Assembly: GCA_938041335.1 (NCBI GenBank)
Contig: CALIAF010000025.1
Span: forward strand, 62,001-126,000
Origin: an uncultured Ulvibacter sp.
Lineage (GTDB): Bacteria > Bacteroidota > Bacteroidia > Flavobacteriales > Flavobacteriaceae
DNA: 64,000 nucleotides
Direction: 5' to 3'
In this document: one piece after another, positions 36,839 to 45,799 of the stretch
Layout: each line of letters opens with the position of its first letter
Position numbering within the stretch: the stretch's first letter is position 1
Program-made: the position numbers and the translations under genes
The notes under the pieces: generated by a model
Told to the model about the DNA's origin: nothing
What the model saw: only the letters and a program-made list of their open reading frames with translations
Database searches by the model: none

Positions 36839-37021
36839 ATGGAAGAACATTCATTCCAGTGTCCACATTGCTGGGAGCAAATTTCTATGATGCTCGATAC
36901 ATCTGTGTCTTTTCAAAAATACGTAGAGGATTGTGAGGTGTGTTGTAATCCCATTGAGCTTTCTGTGGCTTATGAAAACACCGTTTTAACTCAGTTTTCT
37001 GCTGATAGCATAGAGCAATAA
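36839..37021 (+). CDS. CPXCG-motif cysteine-rich zinc-ribbon protein
   Basis: The 60-residue protein has CPHC (Cys8, Cys11) and CEVCC (Cys32, Cys35, Cys36), a small zinc-ribbon pattern. It lies 6 bp after the ABC-F gene, so the two are probably cotranscribed. A frameshifted copy is found 3.3 kb downstream (40216-40364), just before the initiator tRNA gene. Function is unknown. Confidence 0.85.
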   Translation: MEEHSFQCPHCWEQISMMLDTSVSFQKYVEDCEVCCNPIELSVAYENTVLTQFSADSIEQ

Positions 37022-37100
37022 TTTCTCATTTCTGAAATATGAACTATTTATCATATAGTTCTTGCACAGCCTGAACAGGTTTGTGTCATTGCGGTCCAAT
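36874..37100 (+). repeat. Left copy of the ~228-bp direct repeat (CPXCG gene end plus old tRNA promoter)
   Basis: It aligns collinearly with 40216-40443 at about 87% identity by eye, with one single-base gap. In this copy the tRNA promoter -7 box has decayed from TATCTTTG to TGTCATTG, while the protein-coding part is intact. Confidence 0.9.
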
Positions 37101-37130
37101 GTTTTCTGCGGCAGAACGTTTAGAAAATCA

Positions 37131-37152
37131 ATCTAGTTCTCGCTAGTAGTAA
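37131..37152 (+). pseudogene. Remnant of the 3' end of an initiator tRNA gene
   Basis: ATCTAGTTCTCGCTAGTAGT and the next two bases match 18 of 22 positions of the T-arm/acceptor end of the intact tRNA and its flank (from 40564). The tRNA body is deleted in this copy. The 30 bp before it show only weak similarity to the right copy. Confidence 0.65.
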
Positions 37153-37179
37153 ACCCAGTTAAAAAAGTAACTGGGTCTT
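37153..37179 (+). terminator. Terminator after the CPXCG gene and tRNA remnant
   Basis: A perfect 9-bp stem ACCCAGTTA/TAACTGGGT with a 6-nt loop is followed by CTTT. The sequence from here to 37368 shows no gene. Confidence 0.75.
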
Positions 37180-37368
37180 TATGTTTCAAACTTGCGACGC
37201 TCATATCAAAGTCTTTTGTGGTCATAGACAAGCTAAATTGACGGGTTGCATTATGTATGTGAAGCCAAACTGTTTTATAACATATCATGTTAATTTAGAT
37301 CTTGATAATAGAGTCTAGTTCGTCTACTAGTCGAGCGCTTTCATAAAAATGTGAAGGTTTTCTCTCTT

Positions 37369-38292
37369 TTAGTATTTCTCAAACCATTTAAAATGAGCCT
37401 CCATAATAGCGGCTTTATTTTCATTAATATGAGCTTCAAATTTCTTTGCGACCATGGATAGATTTTTAGAACGCAACCATATGAGATTCCAGTTTGTAAT
37501 GATGGGAAGATTCTTGACCGGGATGACTTGAAGATCACCACTTTTTAATTCGTTTTTTATTCCAATTAATGGCATTATAGAAAAACCTAGCCCAGCGATA
37601 ATAGCCTGTTTTACTGCCTCATTAGACGTTAATTCCATTTTCTTATACGTTGATATTTTGTGTGATGCAATAAAACGTTCCATTGCGTTTCGTGTCGCAG
37701 AACCTTGTTCTCTGTATATAAGCGGCAGTTGCTCCATTACTTTGATGCTTAAGTTTTTTTCTATTGATTTATACTGTTTGCCTCCCACGAGGTAGAGTTT
37801 GTTTTCCATTAATTCGATGCGATTAATTTTTACATTTTTTGGTATCGTGGATACCATGGCAAAATCGACATCATTATTTTCAATAGATCGCATCACTTCT
37901 GCTTTATTGGTAACATCCATGGTTAGGTCAACTCCGGGGTTTTCGCTTAAGAATTCTGTCAAGAAATTGGGCATTGCATATTTTGCAGTGGAGACAATGG
38001 CTATTTTAAGTTTGCCTGCAAGTTCCCCCTTGTAGGAGAGTGCTTTATAGTTAATTGTAGATACCTCATTTAGTACTTTTTCTGCTGCAAGTGCAATCTC
38101 TTCTCCAAACTCTGTAATGTATAAGCGTCTCCCAACAATCTCGAATAATGGAATATTGAATTGTTCTTGGAATTTTTTTAGCTGAATTGATACGGCAGGT
38201 TGAGTCAAAAAAAGTTCTTCAGATGCCTTTGTAACACTCTTTAATGCTGCTATTTTGTGGAAAATCTCTAGTTGATGCAGTGTGTAGTTCAT
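37369..38292 (-). CDS. LysR family regulator of the sbtA segment
   Basis: The 307-residue protein has an N-terminal winged helix (MNYTLHQLEIFHKIAALKSV ... TQPAVSIQLKKFQEQFNIPL, about 1-60) and a LysR substrate-binding domain (about 90-295). It is divergent from the small membrane protein and the SbtA-type transporter, with an 81-bp AT-rich shared region. This is the classic LysR arrangement and resembles CbbR/CmpR control of carbon-uptake genes. Regulation of sbtA by inorganic carbon is inference. Confidence 0.87.
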   Translation of the reverse strand: MNYTLHQLEIFHKIAALKSVTKASEELFLTQPAVSIQLKKFQEQFNIPLFEIVGRRLYITEFGEEIALAAEKVLNEVSTINYKALSYKGELAGKLKIAIVSTAKYAMPNFLTEFLSENPGVDLTMDVTNKAEVMRSIENNDVDFAMVSTIPKNVKINRIELMENKLYLVGGKQYKSIEKNLSIKVMEQLPLIYREQGSATRNAMERFIASHKISTYKKMELTSNEAVKQAIIAGLGFSIMPLIGIKNELKSGDLQVIPVKNLPIITNWNLIWLRSKNLSMVAKKFEAHINENKAAIMEAHFKWFEKY

Positions 38293-38373
38293 AAGTATAG
38301 TTTATATAAATCATAATAAATATAAATAAAAATTAACAAATAAAAGCATGCATCTTTGCTAAAAATTAAAACA

Positions 38374-38604
38374 ATGGGAACACTTATTCAAAAAAACAGA
38401 AATCGATTCATAGCCAAAAATCTTGATTTAAATACTTTTATATCTCGAGATACTGTAAAATTTTTAAAGATGATATCCATACTTGGATTGTTTATATTTT
38501 TTATAGTGTTAAGTCTTACTAATGGCAATCTCCATCTAACTGAGATAAGCACAGGTGGGGCGATTGTTATCATGCTGTCTTTTATTAGAATATATTCTGA
38601 ATAA
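38374..38604 (+). CDS. Small membrane protein between lysR and sbtA, unknown
   Basis: The ATG at 38374 gives 76 residues; an upstream TTG at 38356 is less likely. The N-terminus is basic (LIQKNRNRFIAKNLDL) and two hydrophobic segments follow (about 32-48 and 55-70). I do not recognise the family. It lies 39 bp before the transporter gene and is probably in the same transcript. It might be a transporter accessory protein, but nothing in the sequence proves it. Confidence 0.6.
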   Translation: MGTLIQKNRNRFIAKNLDLNTFISRDTVKFLKMISILGLFIFFIVLSLTNGNLHLTEISTGGAIVIMLSFIRIYSE

Positions 38605-38643
38605 TTGCTGGGCTTTTATCTATCCTTTACCTAACCTACATTT

Positions 38644-39609
38644 ATGGACCTTCATTTACTGATTGATAACTTAACCAACCCAGCACTATTATTTTTCTTT
38701 TTAGGTGTGATTGCGGTACAATTAAAAAGTGATCTTGAAATACCAAAAAACTCTTCCAAATTTATTTCGCTTTACCTCTTATTATCTATTGGTTTTAAGG
38801 GAGGTCAAGAGCTAGCTCATAGTTCATTTACTATTGAGATTTTATGGTCTTTACTTTTTGGAATATTTCTAGCTATTGCGATTCCAGTATACACTTATTT
38901 TATCTTAAGACGAAAGTTTAGCGTCGAGAATGCTGGGGCCATAGCTGCGGCGTATGGTTCGGTTAGTGCGGTGACTTTTGTAACAACTATTTCATTTTTA
39001 GAAATGGAGCAGATCGCTTTTAGTGGTCATATGGTAGCTGTAATGGCGTTGATGGAAGCGCCTTCCATCATGGTAGGATTGCTTTTAATGATGGTTTTTA
39101 GAAAGGATAAAAACAAGGATAGTGTTTCGACTAAAAAAGTATTACATCATGCCTTAACAAACGGGAGCGTGGTAATTATAATAGGTAGCTTGCTAGTGGG
39201 GCTATTGGCAAGTGAAGCGCAAGCCGAAGGGATTAAGCCTTTTACAACAGATATTTTCAAAGGGTTTTTAGCCGTATTTCTTCTGGATATGGGTATCACA
39301 AGTGGGCGTAAATTATCTGACTTTGTTAAAAAAGGATGGTTTGCGTTACTTTTTGCCATAATAATACCCATAATAAATGGAACAATAGTGGCTATTGTTA
39401 GCGGGGCTTTTGTTACTGGTGAGGGTAATAGGTTGTTGTTTGCAATTCTTGCTGCTAGTGCGTCATATATTGCGGTGCCTGCCGCTATGAAGCTAGCTGC
39501 GCCCAAAGCAAACCCAAGTCTTTATATACCGATGGCATTAGCGATTACATTTCCGTTTAATATTACACTGGGAATGCCATACTATCTTTATATTATTCAT
39601 TTAGTATAA
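38644..39609 (+). CDS. sbtA: SbtA-type sodium-dependent bicarbonate transporter
   Basis: The 321-residue protein has about ten hydrophobic helices and two inverted halves. Conserved stretches include NPALLFFFLGVIAVQLKSDL near the start, SIGFKGGQELA, AYGSVSAVTFVT and ASASYIAVPAAMK. These are hallmarks of the SbtA family (DUF897), which imports bicarbonate with sodium. In heterotrophic marine flavobacteria such uptake would feed anaplerotic carboxylation. The central loop is shorter than in cyanobacterial SbtA, which may change PII-like control. Confidence 0.88.
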   Translation: MDLHLLIDNLTNPALLFFFLGVIAVQLKSDLEIPKNSSKFISLYLLLSIGFKGGQELAHSSFTIEILWSLLFGIFLAIAIPVYTYFILRRKFSVENAGAIAAAYGSVSAVTFVTTISFLEMEQIAFSGHMVAVMALMEAPSIMVGLLLMMVFRKDKNKDSVSTKKVLHHALTNGSVVIIIGSLLVGLLASEAQAEGIKPFTTDIFKGFLAVFLLDMGITSGRKLSDFVKKGWFALLFAIIIPIINGTIVAIVSGAFVTGEGNRLLFAILAASASYIAVPAAMKLAAPKANPSLYIPMALAITFPFNITLGMPYYLYIIHLV

Positions 39610-39714
39610 ATATAATTAATGATTACTATAAGATATATAAATATAGATATATGAATTAAATCATCGACCTTTGTGTCAGCAAACAAGAATATTTTTTTTT
39701 TAAAACACATAATT

Positions 39715-40023
39715 ATGGAAGCAATATTGAAAGAACCTATTTTAAAAACACAACAAAAAATAAATTTAATTGAAGGAAAATTTACTTCGATAGAGGCGGC
39801 AGATATTATAAATGAGGTACTTGAAGTGAAAATTAACTTTCACAAAATTCAAAGACTTTCTTTAACAGAAGGGGATACTAGTAATAAATGTGAATTTGAT
39901 AGTTCTAGAATAGAAGAGTTAATGAAAGAACAGATAATTGCAAAAGCGTTTTTTTCTCAGGCCAAATTGCAAGGAAAGAAACTAAAAATGACAAGTACCA
40001 TTCATATTGAAATGGAGGATTAA
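39715..40023 (+). CDS. Unknown 102-residue protein downstream of sbtA
   Basis: The ATG at 39715 gives 102 residues; the longer frame from 39673 starts without a proper codon context. It is soluble, with mixed helix/strand character (INLIEGKFTSIEAADIINEV, KINFHKIQRLSLTEGD) and a basic C-terminal part. Cyanobacterial sbtA is often followed by the PII-like gene sbtB. This protein is about the same size and in the same position, but I see no PII T-loop signature. It is an analogue candidate at best. A terminator follows at 40093. Confidence 0.6.
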   Translation: MEAILKEPILKTQQKINLIEGKFTSIEAADIINEVLEVKINFHKIQRLSLTEGDTSNKCEFDSSRIEELMKEQIIAKAFFSQAKLQGKKLKMTSTIHIEMED

Positions 40024-40092
40024 AAGAAAAGATGTAGATCGGGTGATAAAGTTAAAGGATTAGTGCCCGAATTATACGCTTAGATTGTTGAG

Positions 40093-40122
40093 AAAAAACC
40101 ACGTATACAGCGTGGTTTTTTT
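40093..40122 (+). terminator. Terminator of the sbtA operon
   Basis: An 11-bp perfect stem AAAAAACCACG/CGTGGTTTTTT with a 7-nt loop marks the right end of the transcribed bicarbonate segment. The next 90 bp show nothing. Confidence 0.88.
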
Positions 40123-40215
40123 GTTAGGAATGGTTTTGTACAAAGTTTAAATCGATTTTTATCTCATACGAGTTTGCGTAAAAACAGCTATATTCTGCCT
40201 GAATAACACTTGTTT

Positions 40216-40364
40216 GGAGCAACTTTCTATAATGCTCAATACATCTGTAGCTTTTTTGAAATACGTATGAAGATTGTGAGGTGTGTTGTAATCTCATTGC
40301 GCTTTCTTTGGCTTATGAAAGCACCATATTAACTCAGTTTTCTACTGATCACATAGAGCAATAA
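40216..40364 (+). pseudogene. Broken duplicate of the CPXCG zinc-ribbon gene
   Basis: It matches codons 12-60 of the intact gene (36874-37021), but the part with CPHC is missing. A single T insertion after TACGTA (about 40267) shifts the frame and leads straight into TGA. The final IEQ-stop (GAG CAA TAA, 40356-40364) is still recognisable. It has no usable start codon. Confidence 0.85.
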
Positions 40365-40404
40365 TTTCTCATTTCTGAAATATAAAATATTTATCATTTA
40401 GTTC

Positions 40405-40434
40405 TTGGAAAGCCTAAAAAGGTTTGTATCTTTG
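40405..40434 (+). promoter_or_regulatory. Promoter of the initiator tRNA gene
   Basis: TTG at 40405-40407, 19 bp, then TATCTTTG at 40427-40434 is a complete match to the Bacteroidota TTG-N19-TAnnTTTG consensus. The tRNA begins about 70 nt downstream. Confidence 0.8.
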
Positions 40435-40505
40435 CAGTCCAATATTTTTGGCGGTATTATGAACCGCAAAGTTAAGAGCTAAAGTGAAAAAATTGGAGCA
40501 TATAT

Positions 40506-40578
<73 letters not shown>

Positions 40579-40589
40579 CTAGTAATGAC

Positions 40590-40622
40590 AAGCCTTCACA
40601 GAAATGTGAAGGCTTTTTTTTA
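40590..40622 (+). terminator. Terminator of the tRNA-fMet gene
   Basis: An 11-bp perfect stem AAGCCTTCACA/TGTGAAGGCTT has a GAAA loop and a T-run. Its core is repeated in inverse orientation in the next terminator (40753-40790). Confidence 0.9.
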
Positions 40623-40752
40623 TTGTAGAAACTTAAGGCAATGTATAAGGTTCGTATCTTGAATTTATTTGTGGGGCGTCTTTAAGTCTAAATTTTAGAA
40701 CATCTGAGCAAGTTCTAACAAAAGCAATTAGGATACTCAGTTTCCGTGATAA

Positions 40753-40790
40753 TAAAAATAGGCTTCACATTTCTGTGAAGCCTATTTTTA
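40753..40790. terminator. Terminator after the type IX secreted protein gene (bidirectional)
   Basis: A stem of AAAAATAGGCTTCACA against TGTGAAGCCTATTTTT with loop TTTC has A- and T-runs on both sides. It lies just downstream of the minus-strand gene that ends at 40813. Confidence 0.88.
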
Positions 40791-40812
40791 TTGAAGGGTA
40801 AAAGTAAAATGC

Positions 40813-43800
40813 TTATTTCACCAAAATCCTAACGGTTCTAAATGTATTTTGATCTATCGCAATTAATTTTACAAAATATACTCCAGAAGACATTGCTTCC
40901 ATATTAAGATTAAGATTGAACGTTTCTCCTTCTCTTTTTACCTTTTTGTATTTTAATTGTTGACCAATAGCATTATAAACAGCTACAAAAATTCTGCTGT
41001 CATTTTGTGTAGTTAAAGTGATATCAAAGTTTTTATTATCTGAAGACTTAACCACTAAATCTGAATCTGGTAATTGATTTACTTCAGCTCCTAGCGTGTC
41101 ATCTATCTCAACGGTATAATCCTGCGTTTCACCAAAATCGTAGTTCGAGCATGGGTCGTTAATGTCTCCAGCACCAGATCCGTCTAACGCTTTAACTCTC
41201 AGTGTATGCTGTCCTAGCGCACTACCTACTGGTATAATTAATTCAAAATCATCTAATGTATCAACAACCTCAAAAGCTTCTCCAGATATTAATTGTTCTG
41301 AAGGTTCAAAAATAAAATTATCATTAAAATCAATCCAAGCAGATAAAACCTCTACTCCAACACCATCATCCCAGTTAGTCTGAGCTTGTAAGTTATATAC
41401 GTTGTTCCCTTCTTGGTTGCTTAAGTTAGTAGATAAGTAAGTTCTATCTGCATATCCCTTAGGTCCATCTGCTGGTTCTGTGTTACAGCCATCTTGCCCG
41501 TCATCTGCGTTTATAACTCCTAGTACAAATCTCTTAATACCATCTACAATACAACCATCACCACCATCACCACCAGTTGCTTCTGGTAAACAAGCTCCCA
41601 TAACCGTAATTGTTTTACTTGTTGGGTCATTTGCAGTGTCTTGATCGCTCACTAAATTTGTTTTAGCAACAATGTCAAAATCACCTTCGGCATCAAATTC
41701 TGCTTGAGTAGCAAAGCTAAATGTTGTTTGCTCACCTAAAGCTAATGTAACGCCAGTAATTTGTTCGATTACCGGAGCACCTCCATTTACAGTGTATTGT
41801 ACATCAATATTTGTTTGATCAAGACCTCCAAAATTTTCTACAACCACCGATACAGTATACAGTCCAATAGACTCCATGTCTTCTGGTGTTGTTATAGCAA
41901 CAAAACCTACGTCATTTGAAAGTGTATGTGTAACCTCTTTTTCAAAACTATCATTTGTTTCAAACTCATCTGTTACCATATTTGTATCAGCGCGTAGTAT
42001 GTAAGTTTGGTCTGCTGTAGATAAATCTACTGTCTGAGTAAAAGTATATGTACCCGTATCACCTGGGTTTAAAGTGCCAGGAAAATTTTCAGTTGCCATT
42101 AAAACATTGTCTACATATAATTCAACTGGAATATTTGATTGCGCAACAAGACCGAAATTTCTTATGTCAATTTCTACAATTTCGCTATTGGTTAATAAGC
42201 CATTATTAGGTGTGTTAATCGCGACAATACCAACATCATTGTTAAAATCATCTGCTAATCTAAATGAAGTTATTCTTGAAGTCCATGTATTGTTTGATTG
42301 GAAATATTGAGATGTGAACCAAAATGTTAAGCCATCTGGATCCATAGTCATATGCGCATAATCTCCATATCTATTTGCAAAAGTCTGAACACCAACTCCA
42401 TCTACAATGGTTGTTTCGGCAACGGTTAATTGTCCAAGGGGATCATCTTCATATCTTCCTGTATAACTTAAACCTACAGGTGTACTCGCGCCTCCTAAAC
42501 TGTAAGCGATTGCTATATTTCCTCTATAATCTATAGCTCCACTACTCATAAATCTACTATTACCATCGGCTGGAGCATAAGTTCCTTCTTGGTATAGCGT
42601 CCATTCACTATCTGTATTTGTATTTCTTAATTCTATCCATCTTATTCCTGAAGTATCGTTGCCATCAACATCAATATTAAAAGTGATTAACCAAGAATTG
42701 TGATTATCAAAGCTTCGGTAATTTGATGCATATGATATTATTCCACCTTGTGCTGCTAATTCTTGACCTGTTCCAGGTTGGTCAATCTCACCCACACCAA
42801 AAGGAGCAAAAATTGAATCAAAATTATCTAAAGGTATTTCTTGTGGAATCGAAATTGTAGAATTGGCCATATTGTCCCAATCCAGATCAATCTCCCATAC
42901 TTTTAAGTGATCTTCTGTTATCGCGTTATCCCAAGAATCATCTTGTAAATAAGATATAAAACCAGGTGTGTCTGCAGGAAACTGAAGTCCCGTAAGATGA
43001 GCTGGTCCAGAATTAAATATAGTACCCGGATGCGAAATTAAATTAGGGAGTTGAAAACCAGCCATTTGCGGATTAGCTTCACCGGCTAACATGGCTTCTC
43101 TATCCATTACATAAACAGAACGGTTATTGTTAGGGCCACCACCACCTTCATTTATACTTAAATAATAACCATCTGGCCATACACTATAGTGAGGGTAATC
43201 AGGAAATGCACCAAAAACATATTCATATACATTATACGTTCCTGTAGGGTCATTTGTAGTAGAAACTCCTAAAACTAAAGAGTTATTTGCTGTACCAAAC
43301 TGGCTCACAAACCACCTGTCTGCTAATTGATCATACATTACAATAGGATCTCCAGAATTCGTTCCATTTCCTAGAAAAACCCCTAAAGTTGTTGGACCAG
43401 ATAATAAATTTCCTTGTTTGTCAAATACTTTAACAATAGAGTTTACTGAATGCACGTAATGATTAGGTCCAACAGCTCCTGTAGGATCTGGCGGAACGAA
43501 TCCTGATTCATTAATATTTGCACCATCAAAATTTTCACCAATACCTACCGTACGAAGTGGGCCAAAATTATTTTGAATATTTGCACTTAAAGAACGGCCT
43601 TCTACAAGATTTTCATGACTTCCTTCATACCTATTAGGTACAATGGTTAATTCATTTATTCCTGCTATTTCAGGATTGTGAATAGGTGCATCGCGCATAG
43701 GTATTGTTTCACCTAAATAGGTACCCGTTACAACGCTTGTAGGTCCAGTGTTTTCTTGAGCCATTAATCCTGCAAAGGTGAATAATGAGAAAAGAAAGAG

Positions 43801-43818
43801 TAATTTTTTTGTTGACAT
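40813..43818 (-). CDS. Large secreted protein with type IX (type A) sorting domain, GEVED and CARDB-like domains
   Basis: The ATG at 43818 gives 1001 residues and a clean signal peptide (STKKLLFLFSLFTFAGLMAQ); the earlier ATG at 43842 would add eight residues. A beta-propeller-like N-terminal region (about 80-520) includes GFVPPDPTGAVGPNHYVHSV. Two CARDB-like beta domains follow (about 525-735, with repeated DVGIVAI/DVGFVAI starts). A GEVED domain (about 780-905, WIDFNDNFIFEPSEQLI ... GETQDYTVEI) precedes the C-terminal sorting domain (YNAIGQQLKY ... SGVYFVKL ... VRILVK). It is exported by the GldKLMN system and attached to or released at the cell surface. The function of the propeller is unknown. 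Confidence 0.88.
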   Translation of the reverse strand: MSTKKLLFLFSLFTFAGLMAQENTGPTSVVTGTYLGETIPMRDAPIHNPEIAGINELTIVPNRYEGSHENLVEGRSLSANIQNNFGPLRTVGIGENFDGANINESGFVPPDPTGAVGPNHYVHSVNSIVKVFDKQGNLLSGPTTLGVFLGNGTNSGDPIVMYDQLADRWFVSQFGTANNSLVLGVSTTNDPTGTYNVYEYVFGAFPDYPHYSVWPDGYYLSINEGGGGPNNNRSVYVMDREAMLAGEANPQMAGFQLPNLISHPGTIFNSGPAHLTGLQFPADTPGFISYLQDDSWDNAITEDHLKVWEIDLDWDNMANSTISIPQEIPLDNFDSIFAPFGVGEIDQPGTGQELAAQGGIISYASNYRSFDNHNSWLITFNIDVDGNDTSGIRWIELRNTNTDSEWTLYQEGTYAPADGNSRFMSSGAIDYRGNIAIAYSLGGASTPVGLSYTGRYEDDPLGQLTVAETTIVDGVGVQTFANRYGDYAHMTMDPDGLTFWFTSQYFQSNNTWTSRITSFRLADDFNNDVGIVAINTPNNGLLTNSEIVEIDIRNFGLVAQSNIPVELYVDNVLMATENFPGTLNPGDTGTYTFTQTVDLSTADQTYILRADTNMVTDEFETNDSFEKEVTHTLSNDVGFVAITTPEDMESIGLYTVSVVVENFGGLDQTNIDVQYTVNGGAPVIEQITGVTLALGEQTTFSFATQAEFDAEGDFDIVAKTNLVSDQDTANDPTSKTITVMGACLPEATGGDGGDGCIVDGIKRFVLGVINADDGQDGCNTEPADGPKGYADRTYLSTNLSNQEGNNVYNLQAQTNWDDGVGVEVLSAWIDFNDNFIFEPSEQLISGEAFEVVDTLDDFELIIPVGSALGQHTLRVKALDGSGAGDINDPCSNYDFGETQDYTVEIDDTLGAEVNQLPDSDLVVKSSDNKNFDITLTTQNDSRIFVAVYNAIGQQLKYKKVKREGETFNLNLNMEAMSSGVYFVKLIAIDQNTFRTVRILVK

Positions 43819-44065
43819 ATCTTTGGTTTTATTTGACCGCAATTTAATGCTATTAGCTTATAAAAACTTGCTCATTACCCACTTTTATCAAGAGTTTATC
43901 TCACAAAAACATCATAATTAGCTTTTATTCAAGCAAAATAGCAAAACAACATTTGTTTTGTTTTGCTATTCGTGTTTACTAAACTTAAAAGGGATGTAAA
44001 GGTCTTTGAGCTAAATAATTGGCATTAGAAATATGAAAGTAGTCGCTTAAATAGGACATCTGTTT

Positions 44066-45655
44066 CTACTTCATCATACGTGTAAGCTTAAAAAATCTTT
44101 GATACTCTTCAGGAATGGTGTTTTCATGGAGTAAACAGTTTTCTTCTAGATAAGGATATATTTCATCATATGTTTTTATGTCAAAACTACCCACTCGTTT
44201 ACTTATGTGGCTTCGGTCTAGTTCATGAGGGCCATTGAGGCCTGCAGCAGAAATTAGTTCAAGAAAACTTTGTATGGTTGCATTGTGATATTTTTCTGCT
44301 CTAGGTGCTTTGTCTTCCACAACTAATCCTTTTACTAAAGATTTGTTTTGAGTAGCCACGCCCACTGGGCAGGTGTTGTTATTGCACTGTAAGGCTTGTA
44401 TGCATCCTATAGAAAGCATCATTGCTCTAGCACTGTTGCAGCCATCTGCTCCTAATGCGATCGCTCTTGCTACATGAAAACCGGTAATAATTTTCCCCGC
44501 TACAATCACTTTTATGTCTTTTCGTAATCCATAACCAATTAATGTGTCGTGAACAAAGACAAGGCCTTCACGTAATGGCATACCCATAGAGTTTGAAAAT
44601 TCTACAGGTGCAGCTCCAGTACCTCCCTCTCCACCATCTACAGAGATGAAGTCGGGTTGAATACCAGTAGCAATCATGGCCTCGCAGATATCCATAAATT
44701 CTTGTTTACGCCCCAAACATAATTTAAATCCTACAGGTTTTCCGCCAGATAATTCCCTTAGTTTTTTAATGAAATGCATAAACTCCATAGGGTCTGAAAA
44801 AGCAGAATGTGAAGGTGGAGAATGCAATGCAATGCCTGGCTTTACATGTCTTATTTTTGCAATTTCGGGAGTATTTTTAATTGCGGGTAAAATACCTCCG
44901 TGTCCCGGTTTTGCTCCTTGAGATAATTTTAGTTCAATCATCTTTACTTCTGGACGTTGGGCATTTGTTTTATAAGTCGCTTCATTGAAAGTTCCATCAT
45001 CATTTCGGCAACCAAAATAACCCGTACCAACCTGCCATATTAGATCTCCCCCATATTTTAAATGATATTCACTTATACCACCCTCACCAGTATTGTGCGC
45101 AAAGCCTCCCATTTTTGCTCCTTTGTTTAATGCCAACACAGCATTTGTACTTAAAGATCCAAAACTCATCGCAGAGATGTTCAATAAGCTAGAAGAATAG
45201 GGCTGCGTACAGTCTTTGCCTCCAATTAATAACCTCGGAAATTTTCCAATCTCTTTAGGGTTGTTCTTAGCGAACATAGAGTGTTCTAACCACTCATAGC
45301 CGGAACGATATAAATTTAATTGTGTACCAAATGGTACGGTGTCATTCTCACCTTTTGCTCTACTATAGACTAAGGATCTTAATATTCGATTTATAGGACG
45401 CCCTTCGGTATCTGTCTCCACAAAATATTGCATTATTTCTGGACGAATAGATTCTAGAACATATCTAAAGCGGCCTAAAACAGGAAAGTTGCGGCGAATG
45501 GTATGTTTTTTTTGAATAAGGTCATAGATTCCCATTAAAATTAAAGGGGCTACTATAATAAACGCCCATAGAATAGAAGGCCAGAAATTAGCAATGGCAA
45601 AAATACCAAGTGTTACGACGATAGAAATAATGATAAAATATTCGCGAACTTTCAT
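44066..45655 (-). CDS. FMN-binding glutamate synthase family protein
   Basis: The 529-residue protein starts with one or two membrane helices (about 7-42), then the glutamate-synthase central/FMN domain (about 90-520). Seen are SAMSFGSLSTNA, GGEGGTGAAPVEF, and the 3Fe-4S-type Cys motif CNNNTCPVGVATQ. The amidotransferase domain of GltB is absent, so it belongs to the GltB2-like proteins of unclear role rather than the assimilatory enzyme. It stands alone, 145 bp after the kinase gene. Confidence 0.9.
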   Translation of the reverse strand: MKVREYFIIISIVVTLGIFAIANFWPSILWAFIIVAPLILMGIYDLIQKKHTIRRNFPVLGRFRYVLESIRPEIMQYFVETDTEGRPINRILRSLVYSRAKGENDTVPFGTQLNLYRSGYEWLEHSMFAKNNPKEIGKFPRLLIGGKDCTQPYSSSLLNISAMSFGSLSTNAVLALNKGAKMGGFAHNTGEGGISEYHLKYGGDLIWQVGTGYFGCRNDDGTFNEATYKTNAQRPEVKMIELKLSQGAKPGHGGILPAIKNTPEIAKIRHVKPGIALHSPPSHSAFSDPMEFMHFIKKLRELSGGKPVGFKLCLGRKQEFMDICEAMIATGIQPDFISVDGGEGGTGAAPVEFSNSMGMPLREGLVFVHDTLIGYGLRKDIKVIVAGKIITGFHVARAIALGADGCNSARAMMLSIGCIQALQCNNNTCPVGVATQNKSLVKGLVVEDKAPRAEKYHNATIQSFLELISAAGLNGPHELDRSHISKRVGSFDIKTYDEIYPYLEENCLLHENTIPEEYQRFFKLTRMMK

Positions 45656-45799
45656 AAATAGAATAGTTTAAACGGGATAGAAGACCTATAAATAGATGCT
45701 TCTAAAAAGTGCAAATTTAATTATAAGAATGGTTTGTCTTGCACAAATAGGCTCAATTATTTGAAATGTACTATTTAAACGAGGTGTTTTCTGAATGTA

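Larger units (their letters stand above)
40216..40443 (+). repeat. Right copy of the ~228-bp direct repeat
   Basis: It is the partner of 36874-37100. In this copy the tRNA promoter is intact and the protein gene is broken, the opposite of the left copy. Confidence 0.9.

Noticed and set aside
37022-37368. Possible small RNA gene between the tRNA remnant and lysR
   Set aside because: Apart from the repeat, remnant and terminator I see no promoter or structure that would support one.
39715-40023. SbtB (PII-like) identity for the gene after sbtA
   Set aside because: Size and position fit, but the sequence lacks recognisable PII motifs, so I left it as unknown.
40592-40790. CRISPR-like repeat pair near the tRNA
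   Set aside because: There are only two related hairpins, in inverted orientation, each with terminator T-runs. No array or cas gene is present in the window.
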